From the NCBI GenBank assembly GCA_025617745.1, contig CM046867.1, forward strand, positions 26,218,705-26,282,704: a DNA stretch of 64,000 nt, in the 5' to 3' direction. Every line of letters begins with the position of its first letter. The stretch's first letter is position 1. Under the pieces are notes generated by a model. That model ran no database searches. It was not told the origin of the DNA and saw nothing but the letters and a program-made list of their open reading frames with translations. A program made the translations under genes and the position numbers. The stretch is from Heliocidaris erythrogramma (lineage: Eukaryota > Echinodermata > Echinoidea > Camarodonta > Echinometridae). Below, one piece after another: positions 12,128-26,700 of the stretch.

Positions 12128-12540
12128 TAATGTTTTTCTTTCTTTTAATCATTCTATCGTCTTTTTTTTCCTTTATATTTCTTGTGTTTTTATTTTTTTT
12201 ATCATTCTATCATTTTATCTTTCTATCTTTCCTCGTTTTTCTTTGGGTTTTTTTCATCCTTTCATTTTCTCTTTCTATCTTTCCTTGTTTTTCTTTCTTT
12301 TTATTCTATCATTTTCCCTTTCTATCTTTTCATCATACTATCATTTCTTCTTTCTATCTTTCCTTATGTTTTCTTTCTGTCTTCTCTTTCTTTAAATTTC
12401 TTATGTTTTTCTTTGTGTTTATCATTCTATCCATTCCTCTTTCTATCTTCATTCCTCTTTCTATCTTCATTCCTCTTTCTATCTTCATTCCTCTTTCTAT
12501 CTTTTTTTATGTTTCTTTCTTTTCTTTATTCTATCATGCA
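12128..12540. repeat. Pyrimidine tract with CTTTCTAT words
   Basis: About 400 bases of T/C built from TTTCTATCTTTCCT-like words; near 12430-12500 the 18-base word ATTCCTCTTTCTATCTTC repeats four times. The 167- and 127-codon open frames here are low-complexity Phe/Leu/Ser shadows. Confidence 0.9.
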
Positions 12541-12680
12541 ACGATGGCCTGCACTGCCCTTATAGGAAAATCAAGGAAAATCACACATGATTTCCCGCGC
12601 AACACACACACACACAATCTCACTTCCGGTTGAATTATGCTATTTTTTTATTGCTTTCTCGTACACACTGCATGTTAAAT

Positions 12681-12776
12681 TAGGACCCGTTCCTCAAGAC
12701 CACCTCCTGAGGTGGTCTTCTGGACCACTTTTGCATACACACTCACCTCAAAACCATTCTTGCAGAACGGGTCTTA
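12681..12776. repeat. Small inverted-repeat element with internal hairpin
   Basis: TAGGACCCGTTC at 12681 pairs with GAACGGGTCTTA ending at 12776. Inside, AAGACCACCTC (12696-12706) pairs with GAGGTGGTCTT (12709-12719) around two bases. Confidence 0.6.
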
Positions 12777-13160
12777 GTTAGACCACTCTAACGAAGTGAG
12801 CGTGAATGGGATCTCAGTCCTGATACTTCAATACCAAAGAGATATACAGAATTTCAACAGCACAAAAACTATCTAATATTTTCACAGCTCATGATACTTG
12901 AGAGTCTACATGTGAGTTGAAAGATAAAAGGTTGCCCTAACATTCTAAAATTTAGAAATTAGATAATTTTTACATGATTTTTACTATTGTACACTTGTCT
13001 TGAGCTGCTAGTTTGAAATAAAATACAAGATATAATAGGAGTTTCAGGTGATTTTTTTCTTCTTGTAGAGGGAGGGTGAATAATGGCACAGGTGGACAGA
13101 TCCTGATTTTAGATGAATACTGCAATTTGAATTTTTGAAATCGGATGAAACGTTCCCGAG

Positions 13161-13214
13161 TTTGAGGACAAATTTTGAGGACAAATTTTGAGGACAAATT
13201 TTGAGGACAAATTT
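13161..13214. repeat. 13-bp tandem repeat, four copies
   Basis: TTTTGAGGACAAA repeats four times head to tail, nearly perfectly. Confidence 0.9.
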
Positions 13215-15944
13215 GACAGATTTTACAACGTCATTCTTATTATATTCTTTTTATGGATGGCACCATTTAAGCACCCTTTGTACTAAGAGACACACTGCAT
13301 TTGCCAGTTTCATGCCTCTGTATCTCAAGAAAGTTAGTGAAACTTCTAACATATATTCAAAATATATCAGAGATTATATTTATCATATTTTTTATTTTAA
13401 TTATCACATTACTAATTACGCTAATTTATGCAAATTGTTTCATAATATGCAAAATAATGAAATTTCTACAAGGATAACATCACTGAGTGTTGTCAGTAAT
13501 CTGAAAGTCATTCCATTATAATACTACTTCAAAGGAAATATAACTAAAACTTATTGAGAGCTTATGTTTTTATTGCTTCAGGAATTTCTTTACTTATTCT
13601 TTGTTTAACGTGATATTCAAAATCATGAACAGAAAGTAACAAGCAATACATTTCATGAGATCAAGATTTTTCATTCTTTAGTACTTTTTCTTTTAATGTC
13701 ACTAATCCATGTATTCAAGGGTCCTGTGATTTTGTTTTTTATTGTCTTCTGCTTTTCTTTGTATTTTATTGCTTTCATTTTCCAATATTTTTCATTAATA
13801 TTTTTTTTTTTTAAATTCTTCTGTATTTCTCTATTTAGTTGTGTTTGTTCTAACCGATTATATCAGACAGGAGAGTGAGAAAATACTTATACTTCTCTCC
13901 TACACTTCTCAAATATAATTTAGCTGATTTTTTATATTGCTTATAAAACTGCTTATCATGCCTATTGTTTTAATGGGATTTTTTTTTTTAAATGTGTTGT
14001 TTATTAGATGATTTTCATTGTTAATTTGCCAGAAGAAATATAAATTAATGAAAGAACCCTTATCATTGGTAAATCTGGAAGAATTATAAAATGACTGCAC
14101 ATTCCAAACTCAACGTGTAACTTTAAGTACATCTAGTAGATTCTGGTTCCTTTTTTTTTGGGGGGGGGGGGTTTGTTGTTGTTGTTGCATATTCATAGCC
14201 TTTTTTTCGTAGACTCGAAATGCCAACTTATGTGAGCAAAATTTGGAAGTGTTTGATAATGATTAAATGTGCTGCCAAGAAAATAAACCAGAGATTATGC
14301 CCAAAACTGAGGTGACCCGACGTCATCATTTTTAATGGTTTTTTTGTCATGTTTGTGTTTTCTAGTCGTAGAAGGGTCTACAAAAGTTATTGTTTGCATA
14401 CGATTTCATAAGCTCAAATTACTTCCAGCTATGAAATGTTACTCTAAAAATATATCTTTAGGTGTTCATTATCAAAAGATTTTGATCGGATATTTCTTTT
14501 ATCATTGGAAAATCTATGCACTAACCACGGTATCATGGTCAGGCCATTTTATAAATATTTAACACCCAAAGATCATGACATATGGGACCGTACCATACAG
14601 AAATAAACGAGTTGAAGTCCATGTTGCATGTCCACCGCGATCATAGTTTTGGTTTAAAAATTTGCATCACAAAATGAAATCCTGATTAAATCTTGTTCTT
14701 AAATGTCAAATCAAACAAAAAGAATGTGTAATATTATACTTGGGTAGTCTAATAATAAATAAATAAACATTTTTATACATGTTTTTCTCAAAGTCATGAG
14801 TCAACGAAACTACGGTTCATGAGGAAACATCCCATTTTGTCACGAACGGAGCAAAAATATACTAACGTTTGGACTATTTATTTCGTATTATACAAGGCTA
14901 CAAAATATTATTTTTTCCTTCCGATAATAATCTTCATTTCAAAGTATTATTTATATCATACACTAATAATCCGAAGCGAAAATATCCCATTACTTTGGAG
15001 GTCATCCCCTGTGTTCCAAAAACACTCCTACAACATAATTGACTGGTCCACTATGAGAGCTCTCAACTGGGCTCCTGTTTCTAATTTTGATGCGACATGG
15101 TCAGTCAAATTTCATTTTCTGTGGGTCGAAATAACATATTATATCAAAGTCATATATATGTTTAGAATTTTGAAAAATCAAGGATTCGAAAGTTCAAAAA
15201 GTCCAAAAGTTGGTTTACAAATTTCTTTGAAAAGATGTCTCTACATGTAGCAAATGCTCAATGGAAATTCTTGAAGAGTAATCCCCATTTTGTCAATCAG
15301 AACCATTCAGGAAAAAATTTGAAGAAAGAAACGGCGATGGAAACGACACAAAAAGGAACGATATATAACTCACTAAAAGCATCATTCTGAAACCCCTAAT
15401 AAAAGTATAATAAAAGATAAAATAACATGAAAATAAATCATTCAGGAATTGAGTTCTCATTTCATTTCACACATATATGCAGTACTGTAGTACTACATGT
15501 AGAGCATCTAACTTAGACTCTAGTCCCTACAGTGCATTCCAGAAAAAAAACATTAGTATTATGCAATTCACTTCGCCACCATTGTTGGACATACAAAGAC
15601 TACAGCGTGAAGCTGCCTGTAGTAGGAAAGACGGAAAACCAAAGACTAGAGTCAGAGAGTCGAGAGTTTTTACCCTTTTCTCGATAGGTTTCCTTTAAAA
15701 AAAAAATTTTTGGTGCTTGTCAGTGTACTAGCATACATAATGAGCACATATTTTTGCTCAAAGAAAGAAGAGAATGGCCAAACTGGGCTGTGACAAAAAA
15801 TGGGGGCACTGTGACAGTAAAAATCCCCAGTCAAACTCGAAGAATGTCCATTGACATTGTAGTTGTACGACCATGACGACTGAGGTTAAACCTCGCACCA
15901 AGTGTGAGTGGACTGGACCACTCACGGGTACATTTCTGTAAAAT
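13215..15944. other. AT-rich intergenic DNA, nothing recognised
   Basis: Very AT-rich with poly-T and a T9G10 run near 14150. Open frames of 60-143 codons are scattered, have no recognisable domains and are composed of AT-biased codons, so none is called. A short palindrome GTGAGTGG...CCACTCAC sits at 15904-15925 within the left flank of the next repeat. Confidence 0.4.
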
Positions 15945-16285
15945 AGTTGGTATTTTCTGTCGCATGTACTGAAGGTATGGGGGAAAAATAAGATAAATAT
16001 TTTAAATACCTTGCTTTCAAATTCAGCCCTTAAAAATCTCACTCCTACATCAAATGGCCGTTAGGAAGAACTTTTGATATTTTCAGCAAAATCCAAAGTC
16101 AAAATCTTGTCCAAAACCGGAGAAATCCCCGCCGATTTGTTTCGCGATCGCGTATTGTTTACATACTGCCGATGTCTTAGACTAAAATCGGCCAATAAAT
16201 TTTTTGTCCACGAAAAAAACTCGGGATCGCAAGCGCACATCGATCTTTACGATCGCGCACACAGAAAATCGGGACTTTTCCGTGT
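15945..16285 (+). repeat. Dispersed repeat, copy A
   Basis: Contains TTTTGCTG/CAGCAAAATCCAAAGTC, GGCCAATAAATTTTTTGTCC and CGATCGCGCACACAGAAAATC landmarks that all recur in the reverse orientation at 52752-53150. The 126-codon open frame at 16074 lies on this repeat and is not a gene. Confidence 0.85.
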
Positions 16286-17497
16286 ACGCCATATAGGGAC
16301 CGAATTTTTAAGGACAAAACTCTTTTGGGGAGATGTCAGCGCCCGCGGCGACAAGGAAATGTACACAATGACTCCGATAGCTCGTTTCGCAAGAATCGAG
16401 AGTAAATTACGGATTTCATTTTTTGAAATATATTTTCCAACATCGGTGAGTTGAATTTATTGTATTTCTTGAATATTTTGGGGTCGGTTTTTGTAAATTA
16501 AATGCCGATTTTGAGTGAATGTTGGTGACTTTTGTGCAGTGGTGTTTTAAAAAGTTGAGGTGTATGACTGCCTACATTATACACACGAAGTATAGGAATG
16601 TAGCTATGAGTGGACTGGACCAATCCCCGCAGTTACACACAAAACCTATTGAAGCCTATTCACCTGTTAAAGCTATTGTGGAGTACAAGATTATCTTCAA
16701 ATAATGTTATACATGTAGAAACTTATCTTCAAATAAGCTTGTAATGTTGTATATGGGTCACCCCATTCATACTTAGTGCGCATGCAAGTTTCAATCAAGT
16801 TCAACTGCCACTCAGTCCATACTGTGTGGGACTGGAATAGTCGTCCATCTCAAACCCATTTACGGCCATAAAAAATGCAACATGTGATACTTACGTCTAT
16901 AGCAAATTCAAGATAAACCTCAGGATTCCTAAGATAATGTAAACTGAAATACTCAAGGAAAAGAAGAACGCAATCGCAGTCGATATCTTATAGCAATCCA
17001 TCAGCATAAATTATTTATAAGGAGAAATTTGGTATATGTTCTTGACAGTGTTTACACCTCTGACCTGTGGGTTAATCTACACTTGACGAAGGGTTAGAAG
17101 GGATTATAAACAATGAAGATTTTTATTTAAAAAATAAATTGTTGAGGAATAATTTACAAATTTGATAACAATTAAACTTCTTATTTTTTAAAGGGAGGGT
17201 GACGTATCAAGTTGTGACGCAATATTTAGATATTATTTGTATGCATGCATTTTTCTTTTAATAATATACCCTATGTGAGTAATGGTATAATCCAATCTTA
17301 AAGGATGAATTCGCACACGTGTGTGTGTGGCATGCAGTGCTGTACATATTTTGGTGTGCAGCTCGATATTTGTCGAACATCACTTCCAAGTTCCAGTCTA
17401 ACTTTATATTTTAGTCAACCAGTTCAAGTTCGATGGGTCAGAATGGTGACAATCAGCTTGAAATGAATGACCAGATTCCGTAAAGAGCGTATTTAAG
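16286..17497 (+). other. Region upstream of CARS2, promoter not resolved
   Basis: Presumed to hold the CARS2 promoter and 5' untranslated leader. No TATA box at a convincing spacing or CpG-dense core could be pinned down. An in-frame TGA stop at 17468-17470 precedes the CARS2 ATG. Confidence 0.35.
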
Positions 17498-17766
17498 ATG
17501 GGTTTGAGATTCATTAGACCTAACGTTACAGCTGACTTTGCATTTGGGAGACATTGTAGAATTTTTAATTCATGTAAACACTGGAAGTGGAACTTTTGGA
17601 GAAGAGATGTCTCCACATCATCATCTATGCATGGATCAGTGAGGCATCCAGTGCAGAAGGATGGAAGGACTACTGTTCAAGTCTTGAATTCTTTAACAGC
17701 AGCACATGATAGAAAAGGTGCAAGGAAGGAGCCTCTTTTATTGATGAATAAAAATGTGGCGACATG
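17498..17766 (+). CDS. CARS2: CARS2 exon 1
   Basis: Starts at the first ATG after an in-frame TGA (17468). Encodes the targeting-peptide-like leader [20 protein letters not shown] followed by [20 protein letters not shown], which matches the VYNSLTGRKEP start of the mature enzyme. Donor TG|GTAATT splits the Trp90 codon. Confidence 0.88.
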
Positions 17767-20700
17767 GTAATTAATGTCGTTTTTTATTTTTGTTTTTTCA
17801 TTGTTAATATTATTCTTACTAACTTTAACTTTAATCTTAGAAATTATGGCTGCCCTTCAGGCTTCACTCCTGAATTGAACAAGGCTGAAGCTTCTTGCAG
17901 ATGAATGGACCATGGTGATGAATGGGGGTGTGTGACATGACAATGTGTGAAGTACAAGTGCTGGGTTTCCTGTTTACACATTTAAAGGGGGAAGTCCACC
18001 ATGATATCAACGGAATTCTGAAAACTGTTTTATCTCTAATAATATAATTGTAACTTCACCATTATAACAAAATTGGTATTCTGAAAATTGTAACTTTTGT
18101 TGTAAATCTTGTTGTATCTTGTATGTTTTACTCTGCACATGATCCTAATTTACATATCAGCATATGCGCGCTGAAGATACATGTAATATCATGAGATAAG
18201 TTGTATTCTGAAAATTATTTTATCTTTTGTTGTATCTTAATATCTTCCAAGGTAATTACAACAAAACGTGTAACAGCTTCCAGCTGTTGTATCTTATCAT
18301 GTCAGCAATTTTTCTAGCTTAGAATCATACAGTGTATGCTCGAATAGCAAGATGGAGACTGTGTGTGATTCAAGATCTCATAGAGGAGACATTTTGAAGA
18401 AATGACAGGTGAGATTCAATGATTCTACATCAATATGTGACTTGGTTCGGGCAGAAGAGGGTGAGTCACTTTGTTAATTAATTGCAATCTAATAGCGCAT
18501 AGCTTAAGTTAGTCTTAGTCCACTTTCGAGAATACGGGCCATATGTTTTCAGGTTGTCCGTCTGTCCGTCCGTCATGCTTTCTCGTTCTCGCGGTAACTC
18601 AAGAACCATTTCAGGTATGAACTTCAAACTTGGTGCTAGTATGTATCACCATAGGAAGACGATCTGATTAGATTTTGGGGTACGTAGGTCAAAGGTCACA
18701 GGTCAATTTCTGAAATTTCAGGTGTTAGCTTCGTTCTCGCTATAACTAAAAAAACATCCTAGGCATGGACTTCAGACTTAGTGCTAGTATGTTTCACCAT
18801 AGGAAGATGATCTACTTAAATTTTGGGGTATGTAGGTCAAAGGTCACAGAGGTCAATTCTGAAATTGCAGGTTTTTACCTTGTTACTGAAAACACTATTT
18901 TCTCAAGGACCATTTCATCCATTAACTTCAAACTTGGTACTAGTGTGTATCACCATAGGAAGACAATATGATTAAAATGTGGGTTAATGTAGGTCAAAGG
19001 TCATGGAGGTCATTTACCATGAAAATTCTGGTTATCACAATATTTCAAGAACAGTATAAGCCATCAACTGAATTTAGGCAGAGGCCTATAGGAGACACAG
19101 TCGCATTCATCTTGTTTACTATGTCCTCTTGTCAGATCTCTGGATTTTAATACAAGAATTTGCGTTACATCAGAATCATATTTATTAAAAATCTTGTACG
19201 TTTACATCGTATCGCCTCAAGCCCTCCTGTAAGAGCTAAGGTACGGATATTCAATTGTCTAGGGTGCATATACATGTACATGTATGATAAAATATTTTCT
19301 TAATGGTAATAGAGTTTTGGTAAGTCAGCAAAAACTTTTTCAGATTTCTTTGATTTTTGTTGATAAATAGCAAGATACTAGCAATACTAAGACACTGATG
19401 ATATTGCCACCTAATGTTAATATTAAACAACTAAGAGGCAAAATATAATTTATATGCTGGGCCAGGTACGTAAACTCCCAACAATACACTATACACACAC
19501 GTGTTAAACCAATGAGTACATGTAGCTACACCACTGGCATAGACAGGGGGGGGGGGGCACACAAGGGCCATGGCCCCATATTCAGCCACTAAAAACAAAC
19601 AAAAAAGCAAGAGCGAAAAAGCGGGGGAAGTGAGAGAAAAAGGCCTAAAAGGCACTACGTTATGTTTCTCTCAAAATTTGCTACAACGTCAAAGTTTTCG
19701 CGCTTCGCGCGGGAAGGGGGAATAACTTTCTTCTCCCTGCACCCACCCCTGTTACATACAGTGAAATGTTGCGTCCAAACTTTCCGCTTAAAAAAATTGT
19801 TTCCTGCCAGTGAGCCGTTATCTTTCAAATTGGCTAAAACGTCAGAGCTTTCACACTTCGCGCGGGGAGGGGAAAACTGCACCCACCTCTGATACATAGT
19901 CAGAGCTTTCGTGCAGTTTTGCCTCCAAAATAACTGAAAAGCAGCCAGGGCGTCGAACTGACATTCCGCCTAAAAAAAGGTGCTAAAACGTCAGAGCTTT
20001 CGTGCTTCGCGGGGGAAGGGGCAAACTCCCCCTTCCTGCACCCACCCATGTTACATGTACATATTACGTCCAAATAACTGAAAAGCAGTCGGGGCGTCAA
20101 CTATAACTTTTTGCCTAAAGAAATTGTTTGCTACAAGCCGTTTATCTTTCTCTCAAATTTGCTAAAAGTCAGAGCTTTCGCGCTTTGCATGGGAAGGGGG
20201 AAACTCCCCCCCTCCCTGCACCCACCCATGTTACATGTACATATTACGTCCAAATAACTGAAAAGCAGTCGGGGCGTCAACTATAACTTTTTGCCTAAAG
20301 AAATTGTTTCCTACAAGCCGTTATCTTTCAAATTTACTAAAACGTCCGAGCTTTCACGCTTCGCGTGGGAAGGGGGAAACTCCCCCCTCCCTGCACCCAC
20401 CCCTGTTACATACAGTGCAGTATTGCGTCCAAATAACTGAAAAGCAGCCAGGGCGTTGAACTAACTTTCCGCCTAAAAAAAGTGTTACGAGCCGTTATCT
20501 TCCTCTCAAATTTGCTGTAAAACGTAAAAGCTTTCACGCTTCACAAACTCCCCCCCCCCCCCTGCACCCATCCCTGTTACAGTGCAGTAGTACGTCCAAA
20601 TAACTGAAAAGCAGTCCGGACGTTGAAATAACTTTCCACCTAAAAAAAGGTGCTACCACGCTTTGTCGCACTCTTCGCGTGCTCACAACCGCCCCCCCTA

Positions 20701-23700
20701 AAATGAAATCCTGGCTATGCGGTTGGATCCTTCACATCTGGCCCCCCCCCCCCCCCCCTTTTGGAAAAATCCTGGCCACGCCTGTGAGCTACACACAGTG
20801 ACATACATGCTGTCTCTATGCGAAGCCCCAAGATTCCTGTGCGGGGAGCCTTCGGGGTGGAAAAGTGTTAGCATACATGTCTTTTGATACAAGGAGAACA
20901 GCAGCAGACTAAATGTACATGTATATTTAACACGTTTATTCCCACTTTCCTTTTCGTTATCAATATTGTTCATGAGCTTTAAGAGAAAAAGGAAATGTAT
21001 GATGTTTTTCAGTAAATGGCAAATGGATATGTTTCTTATTGGATTTTGCTATTAAAATTGATCTATTTCCTTCTATTTTTTTTTGCTTCTTTTCAAACCA
21101 AGTTGATATCAGGGTGGACTTCCCCTTTAAGGAGCTAAACTCTCATGTCTATTTTCAGTTTAACATTTGCATTTTCATCATTTTGTTAATGACCGACTCT
21201 AATCATTAAATTATCAACCAAATAATGATACTTAATGTGTATAAAATGGTTTTTCTTATACTTTTTTCACTCAAGAATGTACATGTAGACTGCAACATTT
21301 ATTTTTTCCTTTTGTCATTTTCAGGTATGCCTGTGGCCCTACAGTTTATGACTCTGCCCATATTGGGCATGCAAGGTAAATATCAATAGTTTTCTTCATC
21401 ATGCAGTTACATGTATAATGTATATTCACTTCTTTAATATTACTCCCCGGCACATACATACCGGTATATTCTGCTTTAATATTCCCTTTCACTCCCCTCT
21501 TTGACATCTTTTTCTTGTTTTATAATTGTTCAGCTTATTTTATGATGTACACTCTGCTTTAAAGGGAAAATATCAGTTTGGGCAAAATCTGATGAGAAAT
21601 AAGATTTTTGAAGTTGTAATCAATCAATCACAAATTGGCAACTGTGTGACATATCTTGCGAGCTCCTATCCCATTTGCCCTGTACTTTAAAAAAAACCCA
21701 TAAATTTCCATTTTTGCCTATAGAAAATATTTGATCATACATGCACTGTTGATATTATCATTGCACATCCAGTGCTGGTCAAAAGTTTTGGTACACCCTG
21801 GATTTTGTGTCAGTTTTTATTTTCCATGTAATGACCTTCTCCAGAATCTCAAAAGCATTTTTACAGGTTTGGATACTATATAAAGATAGTCTACATATAA
21901 TGTTTTGATACTTACATGTGTATTTTTCATTCTCCATTTTGACTTAAAAATTTAAACTGCCAAAAAGCAGCCTAAGTTATGACACTTGCTTCTTTTTTTT
22001 AAACACTTTTTGGTCAAAAATTCATAGAAAACTGACTCATACATGTACAGTAGAGACACCCCCCCCCCCCCCACAAAAAAAAAAAGAAGAAAAAAAAAAA
22101 AGAAAAAAGAAAAATCATGACAGGCTGTTTTGGTTATAGTCTTGTATTAAATCAAATGCATTTACCATGTCCACATGATTTCTTTCACTGGTTATTAACT
22201 TTAAATATATCCATCTAGTATTCTTCCAGCAACAGTCCAAAATGTTTCTTTGCCACTTCTTTTCAATTCGTCCCACCTATGCCATTTAGGGTTCAGGTAG
22301 AGAAGCTAAGCTCACTATAAAATTAAAGGCTGTTCCTCTATGTTGTGTCTAATTATTTTGTCATCCACTGATCCTGTATATGGTATGTAGCTTGAATAAA
22401 CATTTGTTTTTCGGGGTTGTTACTGTGATGTCGTGCGAAATGATGTTGTGGCATTCATGGTGGTCAGGAATATCATCAAATTTATATGGAACTCCATCAT
22501 CCATGCTTGACAAGTGGGGACAATGAAGGCAAGGAACACTTGTTCACCATCCATATGGACCCTACACTCATTTGAGTTGGCACAAAACTTTCCTCAGTGA
22601 AAGATTCCAGCGTTCTTTTCCTTTGGGAAAATCATAAATCTGATTTTTTTTTTTCATCGTAACCGGAAAATAACCCCCTAAACTATGTTTTATTGAAAGA
22701 AATATAAGAAGAAGGTTAAATAAATGAAACTGTTTGGCGTGTTCTGTCTCTGGACCCTAACCCCACACAGCTTGTGTTGGATGAGTTGAATAGGAAGGTC
22801 TAAGTAACATCCCTGAACTTTTGTGCTAGAATACTTAATGGAAATTTTAAGTAATAATTTTTCAGAAATTAATATATTACATTTGAAGTCCATAACCAAA
22901 CGGATGGCTACTTTGGACAATTCATTGAATAATTTGTTTTTCTTTCAATTTTGAAGAGAAATGTACTCTAAAATTGCATATATTGTTTTGTCATATTTTG
23001 TCAGTTGTGGGGATCCAACCAAGCACCGTCAAAGTAAATGACACCCTGAATGTATCAGAACATATCTTAAAATAAACATGTAATGTATTATAACCAAACC
23101 TTTAGGACATGTGTCAGCTAGGGCCTAGCCAAGCTCATTCAGTGGGGAATAGACATTCAAGTAAAATCTCATCTCAAAATCCAGGGTGTACCAAAACTTT
23201 TGACCAGCACTGTATGTTTTACACAAAAGCTGTATGTAGCAAATCTTTTGCATCATCAACAACTATGAAAATCAAATGTACTAAGCAAATGGGAGAGGAG
23301 CTCGCAATATACGTCACGGAGTTGCCAATTTGTGTTTGATTGAATAAACTTTAAAAATTCATAACTTTCTTATTTCTTATCAGATTTTGCTAAAACTTTC
23401 ACCAATCTGTTTCTCTCATTTTTCCGCTTTTATTAAAATAAACTAAATTCCAGGGTAGACTTCCCCTTTAAGACTATAAGTTAGGCCTAAGCCTGAGTCG
23501 AATCGATTGGTTAGCCGGTGTTCGATCGAAGACATCGAATCCCGATTTCGTTTTGGCAAAACCGGTGCATCGATTTGCAGTCCGCCAGATTTTTGACTAC
23601 CGTAGCCACCATGAAAAAAGCAAATAAAAAAGAAACTCCGTAACGTACAGCATATATACTAGCAGAGAACGTGAAGGCGACTTCAAACTGTGGCTAACTT

Positions 23701-26700
23701 TCGCTAATAGCGGGCTATTGTTAATGTCGAGCAGCGAGAGCCCCATACATATGTCCGCGATGCCAGCGGACCGGTCACCGGTGCATGGTGCATGCACTGC
23801 GTGCAACTGTGTGCAACTCTGTTCTCACCACCCATCATTTATCGATGCTCCGGTATTCGACCTAATCAAAGCCGTTGAATCCCGGATTATGAAATATTCG
23901 ATATGACTCAGGCTTAGTTAGGCCTAGATGTATCTGAGCCTGATTGGTTAGTCACGGACGGACATTTGACAAATTTTGGAAGTTTGAAGGCTTGTAGAAA
24001 ATAAGTATTTAATTGCAGAGTGCTATTTTATATTTCATGATGAAGGGCATCACTGAAGGAGTTGAAATTTGATAGAATTTGGTTGCCATGGTCGTCTACT
24101 AAATTTATAATCCATAAATTATTCAGTGTCACGGACGGACAAAATACTCTTAACCGATCAGGCTCATCGTTGAACCTACATTGATTGGGTGAAATAGATA
24201 CTCCTGTAATTTTTTTTGAATTTGAAATATATTTTCTGAAGAATTTCTTTCTTCCAACATATTACAACACATCAATAATCTTTACAAGTAGGCCTACATA
24301 ATAATTATCAGTGAAATGAAAAAATACCAAGGCTCTGAAATTTTGAAGTATTGAATTTCATTTAAAGCCCAATAGGCCTTACGTGTGATAGGCAGAGTGC
24401 AAAACTTAAAATTTGGGATAAATTTATTGACGACACTGTAGTATATTTGAGGGTGTTTCTTCGGCTAAAAAATTTTAATAATTGAAAATAAACGAGATCT
24501 TGGGTCAGATTTGCAGAAGTTCATTGTACATGTAAATGTAATTCCACCTTCTGTCAAGGCAATTGAAACTCTTAATTGTATGAATATACATTCCTTTGTC
24601 AATACCCCTGTTATATGAATTTTGGAAAAAAGTAACCTATTTTGGTTATCAAGCACATTTCATTGTGAAACTTAACATATGTCATTCTATTTGTGTGTGT
24701 ATCAAAAAAGTATACCCAACTTTGAAAGCTTCGTATTAAAAAAGCTTAAACCAATGTAATGCAGATTAAGCCAAGGTTGTGTCATCATAGCAAAGAAAAT
24801 ATCATAAATTTTGCTTGTAATAAGTCTTTTCTTAAGTTTGAGTTGACATGAACGCCTTTTCTATTCAAATGCACAAAATCAATTGAAATAACTCAGCAAT
24901 TGCTTTCAAACTGAAATAACACATGCATAATTGTTTTTGACCCCCATTCGTTGCTTCAGCCCAAACTTGGTACAAGAGGATTTTGGCAATACTTTTTGAA
25001 AAACCTACTATTCAGTCATCTGTGGCAGCATGGTTATGAATGAGGTATCATTTAAAGATAGAATAAAAGTTGCTCTTTACTATAAAATAAATGTCAAGCT
25101 CATAGAGGTTATAAATTACTTTTTGATTAGAAGTTGGGTATACTTTTTTTAAAATACACAATGTACAGGTGTATGTAGCCTATTTCTTAACATACACATA
25201 ATGGAAACTTTCTTATTGCTCACTTATAATACAGCTCCTATGTGAGATTTGACATCATCCGTCGTATCTTAGCAGAGTTCTTCCAGACGAGCGTCGTCAT
25301 GGTGATGGGTATCACTGACATCGATGATAAAATCATAAGACGGTCACAGGAGCAGAACGTACAGGACTTCAGAGAAATATCCCGACACTATGAAGGAGAA
25401 TTCTATCAAGATATGCAACACCTTGATGTAAGTATACATTGTATTATATGTTTCAAAGACATGAATATCTCTAGTACAATGTCTACAATTTGTTGAATTT
25501 GTATATTTTCAGGGGGAGGCAGTATAGAAATACACTGTTTGTCGAGTGAAGTCAATTAGCAGACAGTGAAAATCATGTTTAAAAACAACATGCAAAAGTA
25601 AAGTTGAAAAAAAATTCTGTATTTTATCCTTTCTTCGTGATTCCACATTGATAATGAAATGTGTTTTGTAACTATTCCCCCCCTTCATTTAATTCACTAC
25701 TGTTATACAGGTGCATATGTTTAAAGAAATTTGATTTTTTTTCTTTTTTTTTTTTCTTTTTTTTTTTACACTAGCCAGTTTTACATCAAACTAAAAAATT
25801 CCTAACTCTTACTAAATTATTGGATTTTTTTCTTCAAAATTCCACTGACCTGTTTTTATTGTTTTTTCCTACTATTTTAAAAAGTAAAGTGTATTTTCAT
25901 TATTATTTTACTCCCTCTGACCCTCTTACAGGTCTTACCAGCGACTGTGTACACACGTGTATCAGACCACATACCAGACATAATTACTTTCATTGAGAAG
26001 ATCATTAGAAATGGCTATGGCTATACTACAAGCAGTGGTAAGGCATTCAACTTTATTTGTTCACTTCAGTTCATATGCATGGTTGATTACTCTATTAAAA
26101 AGGAAAAAATATAATGCATATAAATTTTTGTGGTTTTCTCTTGGGCCATATTGTCTTGTTATGAATAACAGAAGTTTGTTAAAAATCATTACAAGTCTTT
26201 TTTGCTAATCAACATGAACATGACTAGTAATCATACATGTTTTTTTACTTCACCAGTCTGGTTAGTGTTGAAGCATAGCATGTTATTGACTGACTTTACC
26301 TAGCAGCATTTCCTTTCTCTAAACATAATTAATTGGAATAATGAACATGATATAGCCTAGGACTTTGCACACTTATGACATTTTTGTCTTAAAGCCCATG
26401 TATGTCACTCAAGAGTCGCAAATACAATGTGATCCTATCCGTATTTTGCATTTTTACAACTTCTATTAAGATGGCTACTTGAAATCCAAGGATGTTCATA
26501 AGGTGATTTAGATAGTTACTATTGCTGGTATATCAATTATTATTCACCTCCTTTGTTTATTACTAAGTATCATTCTCTGTAAAAGAGTTGGGGCAACCAG
26601 GATGAAATGGAACACTTGCACATCCCAATCAGTTATACTAGGAGGAGAGCCCCCCCCCCCCCCATATATTGCTGTACACATGCGTGAACAAAAAAACACA

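Larger units (their letters stand above)
17981..21130. mobile_element. Inverted termini 3.15 kb apart in CARS2 intron 1
   Basis: Left end TTTAAAGGGGGAAGTCCACC then ATGATATCAAC; right end GTTGATATCAGGGTGGACTT then CCCCTTTAA. The inverted match runs for about 29 bases. The ends belong to the family whose 275-bp compact copy is at 50414-50691. The inside holds two unrelated tandem-repeat blocks (18550-19140, 19548-20760). It is either a small MITE opened up by later insertions or a larger unit that carried them. Confidence 0.65.

Noticed and set aside
12130-12633. 167- and 127-codon Phe/Leu/Ser-rich frames that look like membrane proteins
   Set aside because: They are translations of a T/C low-complexity tract.
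16074-16454. 126-codon frame
   Set aside because: Lies on a dispersed repeat whose other copy does not keep the frame.
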